Notes under the pieces: model-generated
What the model was told of the DNA's origin: nothing
The model's input: only the letters and a program-made list of their open reading frames with translations
Databases searched by the model: none
Shown here: positions 7,439 through 15,874 of the stretch, piece by piece
Layout of the letters: each line of letters opens with the position of its first letter
Numbering within the stretch: the first letter of the stretch is position 1
Made by a program: the position numbers and the translations under genes
Source: an uncultured Anaerolineales bacterium
GTDB lineage: Bacteria; Chloroflexota; Anaerolineae; Anaerolineales; UBA6663
DNA length: 64,000 nucleotides
Direction: 5' to 3'
Assembly (NCBI GenBank): GCA_937952305.1
Contig: CALFZO010000006.1
Span: 62,001-126,000 of the forward strand

Positions 7439-9691
7439 TCAAGGCCGGACGCGCGCGGTGGAGCGGGGCGCGCTGGCCGCAGCCGGCGCGCTGGCCGGCG
7501 CTGCCGCCATCTCCCAGCGGATGTCGTACTCGCAGACCGGGTCGCCGGCGTGCATACAGCGCGTCTTGCGGATGGTCGGCACGCCGCCGGCGGCCTCGAT
7601 CACGCCCTCCATCCAGCCGACGTGGTTGTACGTGCAGCGCTCGCGCGGCTGCTTGCGGCCCATGTCCACTTCCTGGCGAACGTGCGTGGCGCCGAGCTCG
7701 AAGTTGCGGACGACCACGCCTTCGCCCCAGTTATGCCGCAGGCACAGGTCCATGCGCTGGACGATGTAACCGGGATCGCCGGCCCGGAAATGCTGGGCCA
7801 GGGCGCCGCCCGGCAGCACGTCGAAACGCGCCCGGAAGCGCGTCATCTCGCGCAGGATGTCGTCGCTGCCGCCCGCCAGCTGCGAGCGGATGGCGTTGGT
7901 CAGCGCGCCGAGCAGCTCGGGCGGGTACTCGCCGGCGTCCTCGATCCGGCCGCGCAGCAGCCGCTGAGCGTCTGGGTCCAGGGCGCGCAACACGCGCTCC
8001 AGCCCGGCCGGCCCGTAGCGCTCCTGCACGAACTTCAGCCGGCCGTTGAGCGCCGCGCCGCGCGAGACCTTGCCGGAAATCTTGGCCAGACTGAACTTGA
8101 AGACGCGCTGCTGGATCGTGCCGGCCAGCTCATTGAGCCGCTGGGTGCTGGCGGTCATGGCCTGCATCTGAGCGGTCAATTGAGACGCGGCCGCGCTCAT
8201 CGCCTCCGCCGAAACCCGGTTGGACTCGCTGACTGTCGTGATCTGGCCGACGTGCTCGCTGACCCGGCGCGCGCCGCCCGCCATCTGCTCGGCCGCGCTG
8301 GCGTTGGCCGTCACGATGGTGGAGACGGTCTGCATGGCCGCGGACAGCTCTCCGGTGGAGCGGTCCATCGTCTGGGACGCGGCCGCGATCGCTTCCACCT
8401 GGCGGTTGACGGCTTCCACGGCGGTGACAATCGCGCCCAGCGCGCGCCCGCCCTCGTCGGCGCTGGCCGCGCCGGCGGCTACTTCGGCGGCGCCCTCGTC
8501 CATGGCCGCCACCGCTTCGGCCACGGTCTGCTGGATGTCCTTCACCAGTTCGCTGATCTCGCCCGTGGCGCGCGCCGACTTCTCGGCCAGTTTGCGGACT
8601 TCAGCCGCCACCACCGCGAAACCCTGGCCGTGCGCGCCGGCGCGAGCCGCCTCGATAGCGGCGTTCAGCGCCAGCAGACTCGTCTGCGAGGCGATATCGT
8701 CGATGGTCTCCACGATGGCGCCGATCTGCGACGAGCGCGCGCCCATCATCGACACCTTGTCCTTGGCGCGGGCCGTGGACGTCTGGAGGCGGCGCAGGCT
8801 CTGCAGGCTGGCGTCGATGGTGGTGACGCCGCTGCGCGCGGTCTGGGCCGCCGCCGCCGCGCCGCGGGCGCTGGCCTGCGCGGTCCCAGCCACGTCGGCC
8901 ATGCCGCCCGTCAGTTGGCCGGCGACAGCGGCGGCGCGCGCCACGGCGCCGGCCTGGTCGCGCGTGCCCTGCGCCACCGCCGCAATCGACTGCGACACCT
9001 GGGCCACCGCCTGCGCCGTCTGCGCGGCGCTGTCGGCCTGGCAGTCGGCGCCGTCGGCCACCTGCCGCACGACCACACCGATCTGCCCGGCGGAGCGCCC
9101 GGCCTGGTCGGCCACGGCCGTGATCTGGCCGGCCGCCTGGCTCATGTTGTCGGCGCTCTCGGCCACCTGGCGCACCAGGGCGCGCAGATCCACCGTCATA
9201 TTCTGGAAGGCGCGGCCCAGCTCGTCGTGCTCAGAGCGCGGCGTCACCGTCTGGGTCAGATCACCCTGGGCCAGCCGGCCCGCCGCCGCCGCCAGCCCGC
9301 TCAGGTAGTGGGCCAGTTCCTGGAAGGCCGCGGCCATCTGGCCCATCTCATCCTTGGCGCGGAGGTCATCGGCCACCGCCAGGCCGCCGAGCGACAAATG
9401 CTGGGCCTGCTCGGTGAGGCGGCGCACGGGGTTGATCACTTGCCGAATGACGACGACGACCAGGACTAAGACGACCGGCCCGCCGATCAGCAGGGCCAGG
9501 CCGATGTTAACGGGCGTGAAACCCTGCTTGCCGAGAAAGAACGCCAGCGACCCGACCACGGCGTTACAGCCGACCGAGACCGCGGCCAGCCGGATGGCCA
9601 GGCCGCGCCGATAGTAAGCCACCGCCGCGGCCATGACCGCCGTGACCCCCAAGACAAGCGCGCCCGCAAACCACGCATAGTCGCCGCTCAT
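7439..9691 (-). CDS. methyl-accepting chemotaxis protein with C-terminal TIGR02265-like domain
   Basis: A 750-residue chemoreceptor. The N-terminus has two or three membrane spans with almost no periplasmic loop, then HAMP (~85-170) and a long MCP signalling coiled coil whose tip reads DDIASQTSLLALNAAIEAAR, the hairpin that contacts CheA/CheW. The last ~190 residues are an extra domain (RYGPAGLERVL, then RCMHAGDPVCEYDIRW) that resembles the TIGR02265/DUF2378 or V4R-like family; this naming is from memory. The start at 9691 has GGGAG upstream; a longer frame starts at 9724. No che genes are nearby. Lacking a ligand domain outside, it probably senses an intracellular signal. Confidence 0.85.
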   Translation of the reverse strand: MSGDYAWFAGALVLGVTAVMAAAVAYYRRGLAIRLAAVSVGCNAVVGSLAFFLGKQGFTPVNIGLALLIGGPVVLVLVVVVIRQVINPVRRLTEQAQHLSLGGLAVADDLRAKDEMGQMAAAFQELAHYLSGLAAAAGRLAQGDLTQTVTPRSEHDELGRAFQNMTVDLRALVRQVAESADNMSQAAGQITAVADQAGRSAGQIGVVVRQVADGADCQADSAAQTAQAVAQVSQSIAAVAQGTRDQAGAVARAAAVAGQLTGGMADVAGTAQASARGAAAAAQTARSGVTTIDASLQSLRRLQTSTARAKDKVSMMGARSSQIGAIVETIDDIASQTSLLALNAAIEAARAGAHGQGFAVVAAEVRKLAEKSARATGEISELVKDIQQTVAEAVAAMDEGAAEVAAGAASADEGGRALGAIVTAVEAVNRQVEAIAAASQTMDRSTGELSAAMQTVSTIVTANASAAEQMAGGARRVSEHVGQITTVSESNRVSAEAMSAAASQLTAQMQAMTASTQRLNELAGTIQQRVFKFSLAKISGKVSRGAALNGRLKFVQERYGPAGLERVLRALDPDAQRLLRGRIEDAGEYPPELLGALTNAIRSQLAGGSDDILREMTRFRARFDVLPGGALAQHFRAGDPGYIVQRMDLCLRHNWGEGVVVRNFELGATHVRQEVDMGRKQPRERCTYNHVGWMEGVIEAAGGVPTIRKTRCMHAGDPVCEYDIRWEMAAAPASAPAAASAPRSTARVRP

Positions 9692-9890
9692 GTGTCCGCT
9701 CCCTGTTGTTGAGATCGCGCCCACTGTGTCAATGGGCAGGCGCTTCCCCCTGGCCCATCCGGGCCGGCCTCTGGACGAACGGGCCTGGCCGGCGGCTGTG
9801 ATCCAGGTGAATCCTAGGAAGCGGGATACAAAGGCGCAGTAAAGCCCGGCTGAAGGCGGCCTAAAGCGGATGTGAATCCTGGCGCGCCAA

Positions 9891-9919
9891 CAAACAAAAA
9901 GGCGGCCGGGGTGGCCGCC
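9891..9919 (-). terminator. Rho-independent terminator of the polyamine transporter operon
   Basis: Read on the minus strand, GGCGGCC / GGCCGCC with a 5-base loop (9901-9919) is followed by TTTTTGTTTG. It lies just 10 bases after the stop of the last permease gene. Confidence 0.85.
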
Positions 9920-9928
9920 TGGCTCGGT

Positions 9929-10723
9929 CTATTTGTCGTCGGCGCGTGCCTGCGTCAACCGATGGGCCAGCAGGATCGGCAGCGTCGTCACGGCGATGAC
10001 AAACAGGGCCGTGACGTTGGTCACCGGCCGGTCACGCGGGCGCGAGAGCTGCTCCAGGATCCAGATGGGCAGCGTCCCTTGCTGACCGGCGGTGAAGGTG
10101 GTGACGATGACTTCGTCGAAGGACAGCGCGAACGCCAGCATGCCGCCGGCCAGCAGCGCCGTGGCGATAGCCGGCAGCAGCACATAGCGAAAGGTCTGCA
10201 GGCCGTTGGCGCCCAGGTCCATGGAGGCCTCGATCTGCGAGGCGCCGGTGCGGCGCAGCCGTGCGATCACGTTGTTGTAGACCGTCACGATGCAGAAAGT
10301 GGCGTGGCCGATGACGATCGTCCAGAAACTGAAGTCCAGGTCCATCAGGTTGAGGGCTGAGCGCAGGGCGATGCCGGTGACGATGCCGGGCAGCGCGATC
10401 GGCAGGATCACCAGGAAGGTGAGCGCCTCCCGGCCGAAGAAGCGCCGGTTGACGGCCAGCGCCGTCAACAATCCCAGCAAGAGCGCCAGAGCCATCGCCA
10501 CCGCCGCCACCTGCACCGAGAGCCACAGGGCCGCCCACAGGTCGGCGCGTGCCCAGGCGGCCGGGAACCATTGCAGCGTGAGGCCGGGCGGCGGGAACGT
10601 GAAGGCGGCCTCCTCGGTGGTGAACGCGTACAGCACGATGATGGCCATCGGGCCGTGCAGGAAGAGCAGCACGCCGCCGGCGGCAAGTTTCAGCGCCAGC
10701 GGGGCGCGGTCAGTTGAGCCCAT
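9929..10723 (-). CDS. potC: spermidine/putrescine ABC transporter permease, PotC-like
   Basis: A 264-residue inner-membrane permease with about six spans. The EAA-type loop EASMDLGANGLQTFRYVLLPAI, near residue 175-195, docks on the ATPase. Its place as last gene of a four-gene set (binding protein, ATPase, permease, permease) and its sequence style (ALSFDEVIVTTF) fit PotC. It would form the channel with the PotB-like subunit. ATG at 10723 is preferred; an in-frame GTG at 10753 would add ten residues. A terminator follows directly. Confidence 0.88.
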   Translation of the reverse strand: MGSTDRAPLALKLAAGGVLLFLHGPMAIIVLYAFTTEEAAFTFPPPGLTLQWFPAAWARADLWAALWLSVQVAAVAMALALLLGLLTALAVNRRFFGREALTFLVILPIALPGIVTGIALRSALNLMDLDFSFWTIVIGHATFCIVTVYNNVIARLRRTGASQIEASMDLGANGLQTFRYVLLPAIATALLAGGMLAFALSFDEVIVTTFTAGQQGTLPIWILEQLSRPRDRPVTNVTALFVIAVTTLPILLAHRLTQARADDK

Positions 10724-10806
10724 CTTAGGTTTGCCCCAGTGCCGCAGGGACACTCAGCCGTGTCACACCCGCGCCTTGGTGTCTTCCGGTGTCGGCGGCC
10801 CCGGCG

Positions 10807-11736
10807 TTACAGCGCATCGAAGGCTCCCAGCCGGCGGGCGACCAGCAGATACACGCCCATAATCGCCATCGGCACCACGGTCATGGCCGCGGCCAGCGGA
10901 ATGTTGCCGGCCGTGCCCTGATGGCGCAGGACGGCCATGCCGATGAAGAAGCTCGAGTTGCCGATGATGCTGGGGATGATGAAATCGCCCAGCGTCAGCG
11001 AGAAGGTGAAGATCGAGCCGGCCACCACGCCCGGGAAAGCCAGCGGCAGGATCACGGTCCAGAACGTCTGGGCCGGCCGCGCGCCCAGGTCGCCGGAGGC
11101 CTCCAACAGCGAGGCCGGCACCCGCTCCAGCGCGGCCTGGATCGGCAGGATCATGTACGGCAGCCAGATATACAGGAAGACCAGGAACATCCCCAGCGCC
11201 GACGTGGACAGCGACGAGCCGCCCAGGCCCGGCAGCGCCAGCACGGCCTCCAGCAGGCCGCTCAGACCCACTTGAGCCAGGAACCAACTGATGATGCCTT
11301 CGCGCGCCAGGATGGATTTCCAGGCGTAGACGCGCACGATGTAGCTGGACCAGAGCGGCAGGACGACGGCCAGATACAACAGCGCCTTGAGACGGCCGGA
11401 GGCGTAGCGCGCCAGGTAGTAGGCCAGCGGGAAAGCCAGCAGCGCCGCGGCCGCTGTGACACTGGCGGCCATGGCCGTGGTCCGCACGAAAATGTCGACG
11501 TTGGCGGGCTCCAGGAGCTGGAGGTAGGTCCGCAGCGTGAACTCACGCACCACCCGGCCGGTGAACTCGTCGATGTAGAAGAAGCTCTGGACGAGCAGCG
11601 CGAGCAGCGAACCGAGATAGACCACGCCCAGCCAGGCCAGGGGCGGCAGCAGCAGGAGCAGCAACAGCAGGCGCGGGCGGTTGTAGAAGTAGGTCGCCAG
11701 CCGGCCAAGCGGATCGCGGTGAGGTGACGTCGCCAT
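10807..11736 (-). CDS. potB: spermidine/putrescine ABC transporter permease, PotB-like
   Basis: A 309-residue permease with about six spans. The EAA-type loop reads EASGDLGARPAQTFWTVILPLA, and the final block FSLTLGDFIIPSIIG is typical of PotB. It pairs with the PotC-like protein to form the channel for a polyamine taken up from the binding protein. It starts 15 bases after the ATPase stop, consistent with a single transcript. No other role is suggested by the context; uptake of another cationic amine or of an iron chelate cannot be fully excluded. Confidence 0.88.
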   Translation of the reverse strand: MATSPHRDPLGRLATYFYNRPRLLLLLLLLPPLAWLGVVYLGSLLALLVQSFFYIDEFTGRVVREFTLRTYLQLLEPANVDIFVRTTAMAASVTAAAALLAFPLAYYLARYASGRLKALLYLAVVLPLWSSYIVRVYAWKSILAREGIISWFLAQVGLSGLLEAVLALPGLGGSSLSTSALGMFLVFLYIWLPYMILPIQAALERVPASLLEASGDLGARPAQTFWTVILPLAFPGVVAGSIFTFSLTLGDFIIPSIIGNSSFFIGMAVLRHQGTAGNIPLAAAMTVVPMAIMGVYLLVARRLGAFDAL

Positions 11737-11751
11737 GTGCGATGCCAGGCG

Positions 11752-12783
11752 TCAGGCCAGCGGGCGGCTGTGGGCGCGGTCCCACACCAACCGCACCGGC
11801 CGGCCGCGCGCCGAGAGCACGTCCATCGACGTGGTGCGCAGATTCTGCTCGACCACGGTCAGGTCAACGCCGCACTCCAAGGCCACCAGGTAGCGCGTGT
11901 GCATACCCAGATACAGGACGTCGCGGATACGGCCGTCCGCGCCGATCTCGTCGCCGGCCACGGGCGCGCCCGGCTCGCGCAGGTGAATCTTCTCCGGGCG
12001 GACCGTGAACGTGTCCGGGCGGCCGGTGAGCGCGTGCGCCGCGGCGCCGCTGACCAGGTTCGAGATGCCCACAAAACCCGCCACAAACGCCGTGGCCGGG
12101 CTCTCGTAGATCTCGGCCGGCGTACCCACCTGTTCGATCCGCCCGCGGCTGAACACGGCGATGCGGTCGCTCATGGTCAGGGCCTCTTCCTGGTCATGCG
12201 TGACGAAGATGAAGGTGATGCCGACGCGCTGCTGCAGGGCCTTGAGCTCCACCTGCATCTCCTGGCGCAGCTTGAGGTCGAGCGCGCCCAGCGGCTCGTC
12301 CAGCAGCAGCACCCGCGGATGGTTGATGAGCGCGCGCGCCAGGGCCACGCGCTGGCGCTGCCCGCCGGAGAGCTGCGCCGGCCGGCGCGCGGCCAACCCC
12401 GGCAGACGGACCAGTTCCAGCATCTCCTGGACGCGGCGTTCCCGTTCGGCGCGCGGAACCTTTTTGATCATCAGCCCGTAGCCGATGTTGTCGCCCACGC
12501 TCATGTGCGGGAAGAGCGCATAGTCCTGGAACACGGTGTTGACGTCGCGCTCGTAGGGCGGCCGGCCGGTGACGTCCTGGCCGTACAGTTCGAGGCGGCC
12601 GGAGGTGGGCTGATCAAAGCCCGCGATCAGGCGCAGGCACGTGGTCTTGCCGGAGCCGGACGGGCCGAGCATGGAGAAGAACTCGCCGTCGCGGACGGTC
12701 AGATCGACGCCATCCACGGCGCGGACCTCGCCGAAGTGGCGGCTGACACTGGTGAAGCGCAGGGCGGGGGTGTTGGCACTCAT
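11752..12783 (-). CDS. potA: spermidine/putrescine ABC transporter ATPase, PotA-like
   Basis: A 343-residue ATPase. Walker A is GPSGSGKTT, the Q-loop VFQDYALFPHM, the signature LSGGQRQR, Walker B VLLLDEPLGALD, and the switch His sits in VTHDQEEA. The C-terminal ~100 residues form a TOBE regulatory domain (FTVRPEKI). It hydrolyses ATP to drive the PotB/PotC channel. ATG at 12783 is chosen; the frame also has a TTG three codons earlier. There is no strong ribosome binding site, and a repeat hairpin lies between this gene and the binding-protein gene, which may tune their ratio. Confidence 0.92.
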   Translation of the reverse strand: MSANTPALRFTSVSRHFGEVRAVDGVDLTVRDGEFFSMLGPSGSGKTTCLRLIAGFDQPTSGRLELYGQDVTGRPPYERDVNTVFQDYALFPHMSVGDNIGYGLMIKKVPRAERERRVQEMLELVRLPGLAARRPAQLSGGQRQRVALARALINHPRVLLLDEPLGALDLKLRQEMQVELKALQQRVGITFIFVTHDQEEALTMSDRIAVFSRGRIEQVGTPAEIYESPATAFVAGFVGISNLVSGAAAHALTGRPDTFTVRPEKIHLREPGAPVAGDEIGADGRIRDVLYLGMHTRYLVALECGVDLTVVEQNLRTTSMDVLSARGRPVRLVWDRAHSRPLA

Positions 12784-12805
12784 GCCGGTCAAGGAGGCGA
12801 GGCGG

Positions 12806-12837
12806 GGACGAAGGGCGGGTGTTCCCGTCCTTCGTCC
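12806..12837. repeat. GGACGAAGG hairpin repeat between potD and potA
   Basis: GGACGAAGG (12806-12814) pairs exactly with CCTTCGTCC (12829-12837), extended by CGG/CCG. It belongs to the GACGAAGGACGA-type intergenic repeats also found near 459-543, 19292-19365 and 23814-23886. There is no U-run on either strand. Confidence 0.6.
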
Positions 12838-12859
12838 TTCAGCTCGGGTCGTTCGTCGC

Positions 12860-14047
12860 TTAGCGCCCGCCGATGACGGCCACGTACTGCGTCACCCATT
12901 CGTAATAGGGCACGCAGTCGGTGCGGCCGTCGCCGCAGTCGCTGGTGGGCGTCTTCCAGAAGCTGATCTTGTCGAAGTTGTCGAAGCCGTTGGTGGCGCA
13001 GCCGCCGTCACCCAGCAGGGCGTTGCCGGTGCAGGCCGCCGGCACCGCCGGCACCGAGCCAAACCAGGCCGCCAGGTCGCCCTGCAGTTTGGGGTTGAGC
13101 GACCACTCCAGCCACTTGTAGGCGCAGTTCGGGTGCGGGGCGTCGATGTGCATCATCGTCGTATCGGCCCAGCCCGTGGCGCCCTCCTTGGGGAACACGC
13201 TCGCTACCGGCTGCCCCTCGGCGGCCAGCAGGTTCACCTGGAACGGCCAGCTGCTGGAGGCCACCACGCCCTCGTTCTTGAAGTCGTCGATCTGGATGAA
13301 GGCGTCATGCCAGTAGCGGCTCACCAGCGCGCGCTGCTGCCGGAGCAGGTCCAGCGCGGCGTTGAACTGGTCGCGCGTGAGGGCATACGGGTCCTTGATC
13401 CCGAGCGCGGGCTGGGTGGCCTTCAGGTACAGCGCGGCGTCGGCGATGTAGATGGCGCCGTCATAGGCCTGCACGCGGCCCTTGTTGGACTGGCCGTCCG
13501 GCAGCGTGGTCTCCTCGAAGACCACCTGCCACGAATCCGGCGCCTGAGCGCCAAAGACGTTGGTGTTGTACATCAGCACGTTGGGGCCCCACTGGTAGGG
13601 CGTGCCGTAGTGTTTGCCGCCGACCGTGTGCCAGGGCGCGTTCTGCAGCCGTTCGTCCACGCTGCTCCAGGACGGGATCAGGCCGATGTTGATCTCCTGC
13701 ACGCGGCCGCCCGCGATCAGGCGGTTGCTGGCGTCGCCGGACGCCGTCACCAGGTCGAAGCCCCCTTCGTTCATCAGCGCCACCATCTCGTCTGAGGTGT
13801 TGGCGGTCTTCACGGTCACCTTGCAGCCCGAGTCTTTTTCAAATTGGGTCACCCAGTCGTAGTTCGGGTCGGTCTCGCCGCGCTCGATGTAGCCCGGCCA
13901 GGCGACAATGGCGACTTCGCCCTCGACTTGGCCGAGGCTTTGCAGCGGCCCGCCGGCTTCGGGGGCGGCGGGAGTGCCTGCCGGCGCGCAGGCGGCCGCC
14001 AGCAACGCGATCGCGAGCAACAGCGACCCAGACGCTTTGCGGTTCAT
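12860..14047 (-). CDS. potD: polyamine-binding lipoprotein, PotD-like
   Basis: A 395-residue extracellular solute-binding protein. A short basic head and hydrophobic stretch end in LAAAC, so C20 would be lipidated and the protein anchored on the outer face of the membrane. The mature part begins with a Pro/Ala/Gly spacer. EVAIVAWPGYIERG, SSDEMVALMNEGG-like text and WSSVDERLQNAPW fit the spermidine/putrescine-binding PotD/F family. The start is firm: AGGAGGAG lies 5 bases upstream. It is the first gene of the potDABC operon, behind a good promoter, so it should be the most abundant product. Confidence 0.9.
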   Translation of the reverse strand: MNRKASGSLLLAIALLAAACAPAGTPAAPEAGGPLQSLGQVEGEVAIVAWPGYIERGETDPNYDWVTQFEKDSGCKVTVKTANTSDEMVALMNEGGFDLVTASGDASNRLIAGGRVQEINIGLIPSWSSVDERLQNAPWHTVGGKHYGTPYQWGPNVLMYNTNVFGAQAPDSWQVVFEETTLPDGQSNKGRVQAYDGAIYIADAALYLKATQPALGIKDPYALTRDQFNAALDLLRQQRALVSRYWHDAFIQIDDFKNEGVVASSSWPFQVNLLAAEGQPVASVFPKEGATGWADTTMMHIDAPHPNCAYKWLEWSLNPKLQGDLAAWFGSVPAVPAACTGNALLGDGGCATNGFDNFDKISFWKTPTSDCGDGRTDCVPYYEWVTQYVAVIGGR

Positions 14048-14085
14048 GGGCTCCTCCTGATCAAGCTGTGGGGGTATAGGAAGCC

Positions 14086-14114
14086 CTTATAGCATATATA
14101 AGCATTTCCGCCAA
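14086..14114 (-). promoter_or_regulatory. sigma-70-type promoter of the potDABC operon
   Basis: On the minus strand, TTGGCG (14109-14114) and TATAAG (14086-14091) are 17 bases apart, about 39 bases upstream of the potD ATG. The surrounding stretch is clearly AT-rich for this genome. Confidence 0.65.
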
Positions 14115-14221
14115 CTCTTAAGCCGGTTCTCATCTTAAAACTATCCTAGAATTATCCGATTTATGGTCAGCCGGCCGGCTTTTTGCCCGGTCACACTGCG
14201 AGGTGGTGGTATGCTTACGTT

Positions 14222-15364
14222 ATGACCATTTCCAGCCAGGCCCTCAAGGCCCAGGCCGCCGCGTTAGGCTTCAATCTGGCCGGCGTCACCCCTGCCCGGC
14301 CGGCGCCGCATCTGGAGGCCTATCGGCGCTGGATCGCGGCCGGCCTGCATGGCGAGATGGGCTACCTGGCCCGCCCGGACCGGGTCGCCCGGCGCCAGGA
14401 TCTGGGCGTGATCCTGCCCGGCGTCCGCTCCCTGGTCCTGGTTGGCCTGGATTACCACACCGGCGCGGTTCCGGCCGCGGTCCTATCCGACCCCGAGCGC
14501 GGCCGGATCGCGGCCTACGCCTGGGGCCAGGACTATCACGCCGTGATGTTGGCGCGGCTGGAGGCGCTGGCGGCCTGGCTGGCGCAGTCGGCTGGCGCCG
14601 GCGTGACGACGCGCGCCTACGTCGACACCGGCGCGATTCTGGAGCGTGACCATGCCCAGCAGGCCGGCCTGGGTTTCATCGGCAAGAACACGCTGCTGAT
14701 CCAGCCGCGCCGGGGAAGCGCCTTATTCCTTGGCGAACTGCTGACGACGGCCGAGTTCGACACCTATGATCAGCCCGGCCGCGACACGCAGTGCGGGCGC
14801 TGCACGCGCTGCCTGACGGCCTGCCCCACTGACGCCTTTCCACAGCCTTACGTCCTGGATGCGCGGCGCTGTCTGAGCTACCTGACGATTGAATACAAAG
14901 GGTGGCTTCCGCGGGAGCTGCGCCCGCACCTGGGCAACTGGGTCTTCGGCTGCGATGTATGCCGGGAGGTCTGTCCATGGGAGCGCTTCGCGGTGAGAGC
15001 GCTGACGCCGGAGTTCTATCCAGCCGAGGCCGACCGGGCCGCGCCGCGCCTGGCCGATCTGCTGGCCCTGGACGAGGCCGCCTTCACGCGCCGCTTCGGG
15101 AGCTCGGCGGTGGCCCGCGCCGGGCGGGAACGCCTGGTGCGCAATGCCTGCGTGGCCGCCGGCAACAGCGCCCGGCCGGGCCTGGCCCCGGCCCTGCAGG
15201 CGCGGCTGCAAGACGCGAGCCCGCTGGTCCGCGGACATGCGGCCTGGGCGCTCGGCCGATTGCTGGGCGCAGCCGCCGCCCAACCGCTGCGCGCGGCGCT
15301 GCAGCACGAGCCGGACGAGCAGGTGCGCGCCGAGTTGGCGGCCAGTCTGGGCGCCGGCAGTTGA
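14222..15364 (+). CDS. queG: epoxyqueuosine reductase QueG
   Basis: A 380-residue cytoplasmic enzyme that reduces epoxyqueuosine to queuosine in the tRNA anticodon, using cobalamin and two [4Fe-4S] clusters. The first cluster motif is CGRCTRCLTACP and the second is CDVCREVCPW, with a further Cys (RRCLSYLTIEYKG) between them. GFIGKNTLLI and the substrate-acid region VDTGAILERD match the family. The C-terminal ~100 residues hold HEAT-like repeats (VRGHAAWALGRL), as in longer QueGs. ATG at 14222 gives the usual family N-terminus; the upstream site GAGGTGGT is weak. No other queuosine genes are nearby. Confidence 0.92.
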   Translation: MTISSQALKAQAAALGFNLAGVTPARPAPHLEAYRRWIAAGLHGEMGYLARPDRVARRQDLGVILPGVRSLVLVGLDYHTGAVPAAVLSDPERGRIAAYAWGQDYHAVMLARLEALAAWLAQSAGAGVTTRAYVDTGAILERDHAQQAGLGFIGKNTLLIQPRRGSALFLGELLTTAEFDTYDQPGRDTQCGRCTRCLTACPTDAFPQPYVLDARRCLSYLTIEYKGWLPRELRPHLGNWVFGCDVCREVCPWERFAVRALTPEFYPAEADRAAPRLADLLALDEAAFTRRFGSSAVARAGRERLVRNACVAAGNSARPGLAPALQARLQDASPLVRGHAAWALGRLLGAAAAQPLRAALQHEPDEQVRAELAASLGAGS

Positions 15365-15369
15365 ATTGA

Positions 15370-15397
15370 TTGACCATTTGCCGATCTTTGTTAAACT
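15370..15397 (+). promoter_or_regulatory. sigma-70-type promoter for the small membrane protein
   Basis: TTGACC (15370-15375) and TAAACT (15392-15397) are 16 bases apart, placed 31 bases before the ATG at 15429 and just after the queG stop. Confidence 0.5.
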
Positions 15398-15428
15398 AGG
15401 TGTGCTTGCTAAGCCTCTCATCGATAAC

Positions 15429-15818
15429 ATGACTCTGGCCACCTTTCTCATCCTGGCCGTTATCGTGGTCGCCGCTGCCTACGTTCTGGGCACGGCGCTG
15501 CGCCGCCGCGAAGGCGCAACGCCGGCGCGGCCGGCAGCCGCGCCCACGCGCCTGTTTGTGAGCCAAACCGACCGCGAGGAGCAGGCGGTGGTAAATTGGC
15601 TGCTGACCCAGGCCTTTGAACAGACCGGCGTCAAGGTGGCCGATGACAAGGTCGCCTATGGGCGCGTCGTGGAGGCGACCCGGCTGGCGCTCAAGGATCT
15701 GCGCTCGCGGCCGGTGGTGACTATCTCCCTGCCGTTTCTCACCGCCGATGCGGCCGGCCCCAAGCACTTCGAGATCCGCCTGACGCGCGACGTCATCAAG
15801 GAACTGGTGCGCTACTAA
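15429..15818 (+). CDS. small N-terminally anchored protein of unknown function
   Basis: A 129-residue protein that I do not recognise. One hydrophobic span (~5-22) is followed by an Arg-rich stop-transfer (RRRE), an Ala/Pro linker, and a ~85-residue soluble domain facing the cytoplasm with mixed helix/strand character (EEQAVVNWLLTQAF, VVEATRLALKDL, VVTISLPFL, KHFEIRLTRDVI). The start at 15429 puts the membrane span right at the N-terminus and fits the promoter at 15370; the open frame extends upstream through queG in another frame, which is not meaningful. No operon partner is evident, since a strong promoter for trpE follows. Confidence 0.65.
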   Translation: MTLATFLILAVIVVAAAYVLGTALRRREGATPARPAAAPTRLFVSQTDREEQAVVNWLLTQAFEQTGVKVADDKVAYGRVVEATRLALKDLRSRPVVTISLPFLTADAAGPKHFEIRLTRDVIKELVRY

Positions 15819-15838
15819 GGCGCCGAGGAAACTGGTGC

Positions 15839-15868
15839 TTGACACCGGTTTTCTTTTCGTGCTATAAG
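15839..15868 (+). promoter_or_regulatory. strong sigma-70-type promoter of the trp operon
   Basis: A consensus TTGACA (15839-15844) and TATAAG (15863-15868) are separated by 18 bases. This is the best promoter in the window, and it begins the long leader before trpE. Confidence 0.8.
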
Positions 15869-15874
15869 CTTGAC

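Noticed and set aside
7391..9469. A 692-codon plus-strand frame opposite the chemoreceptor gene
   Set aside because: It is the mirror of the MCP coding strand in GC-rich DNA, with Arg/Ala/His-rich low-complexity translation.
14169..14184. AGCCGGCCGGCT palindrome followed by TTTT upstream of queG
   Set aside because: The palindrome has no spare bases for a loop beyond a 4-bp stem, so a working terminator is unlikely; it may simply reflect GC-rich composition.
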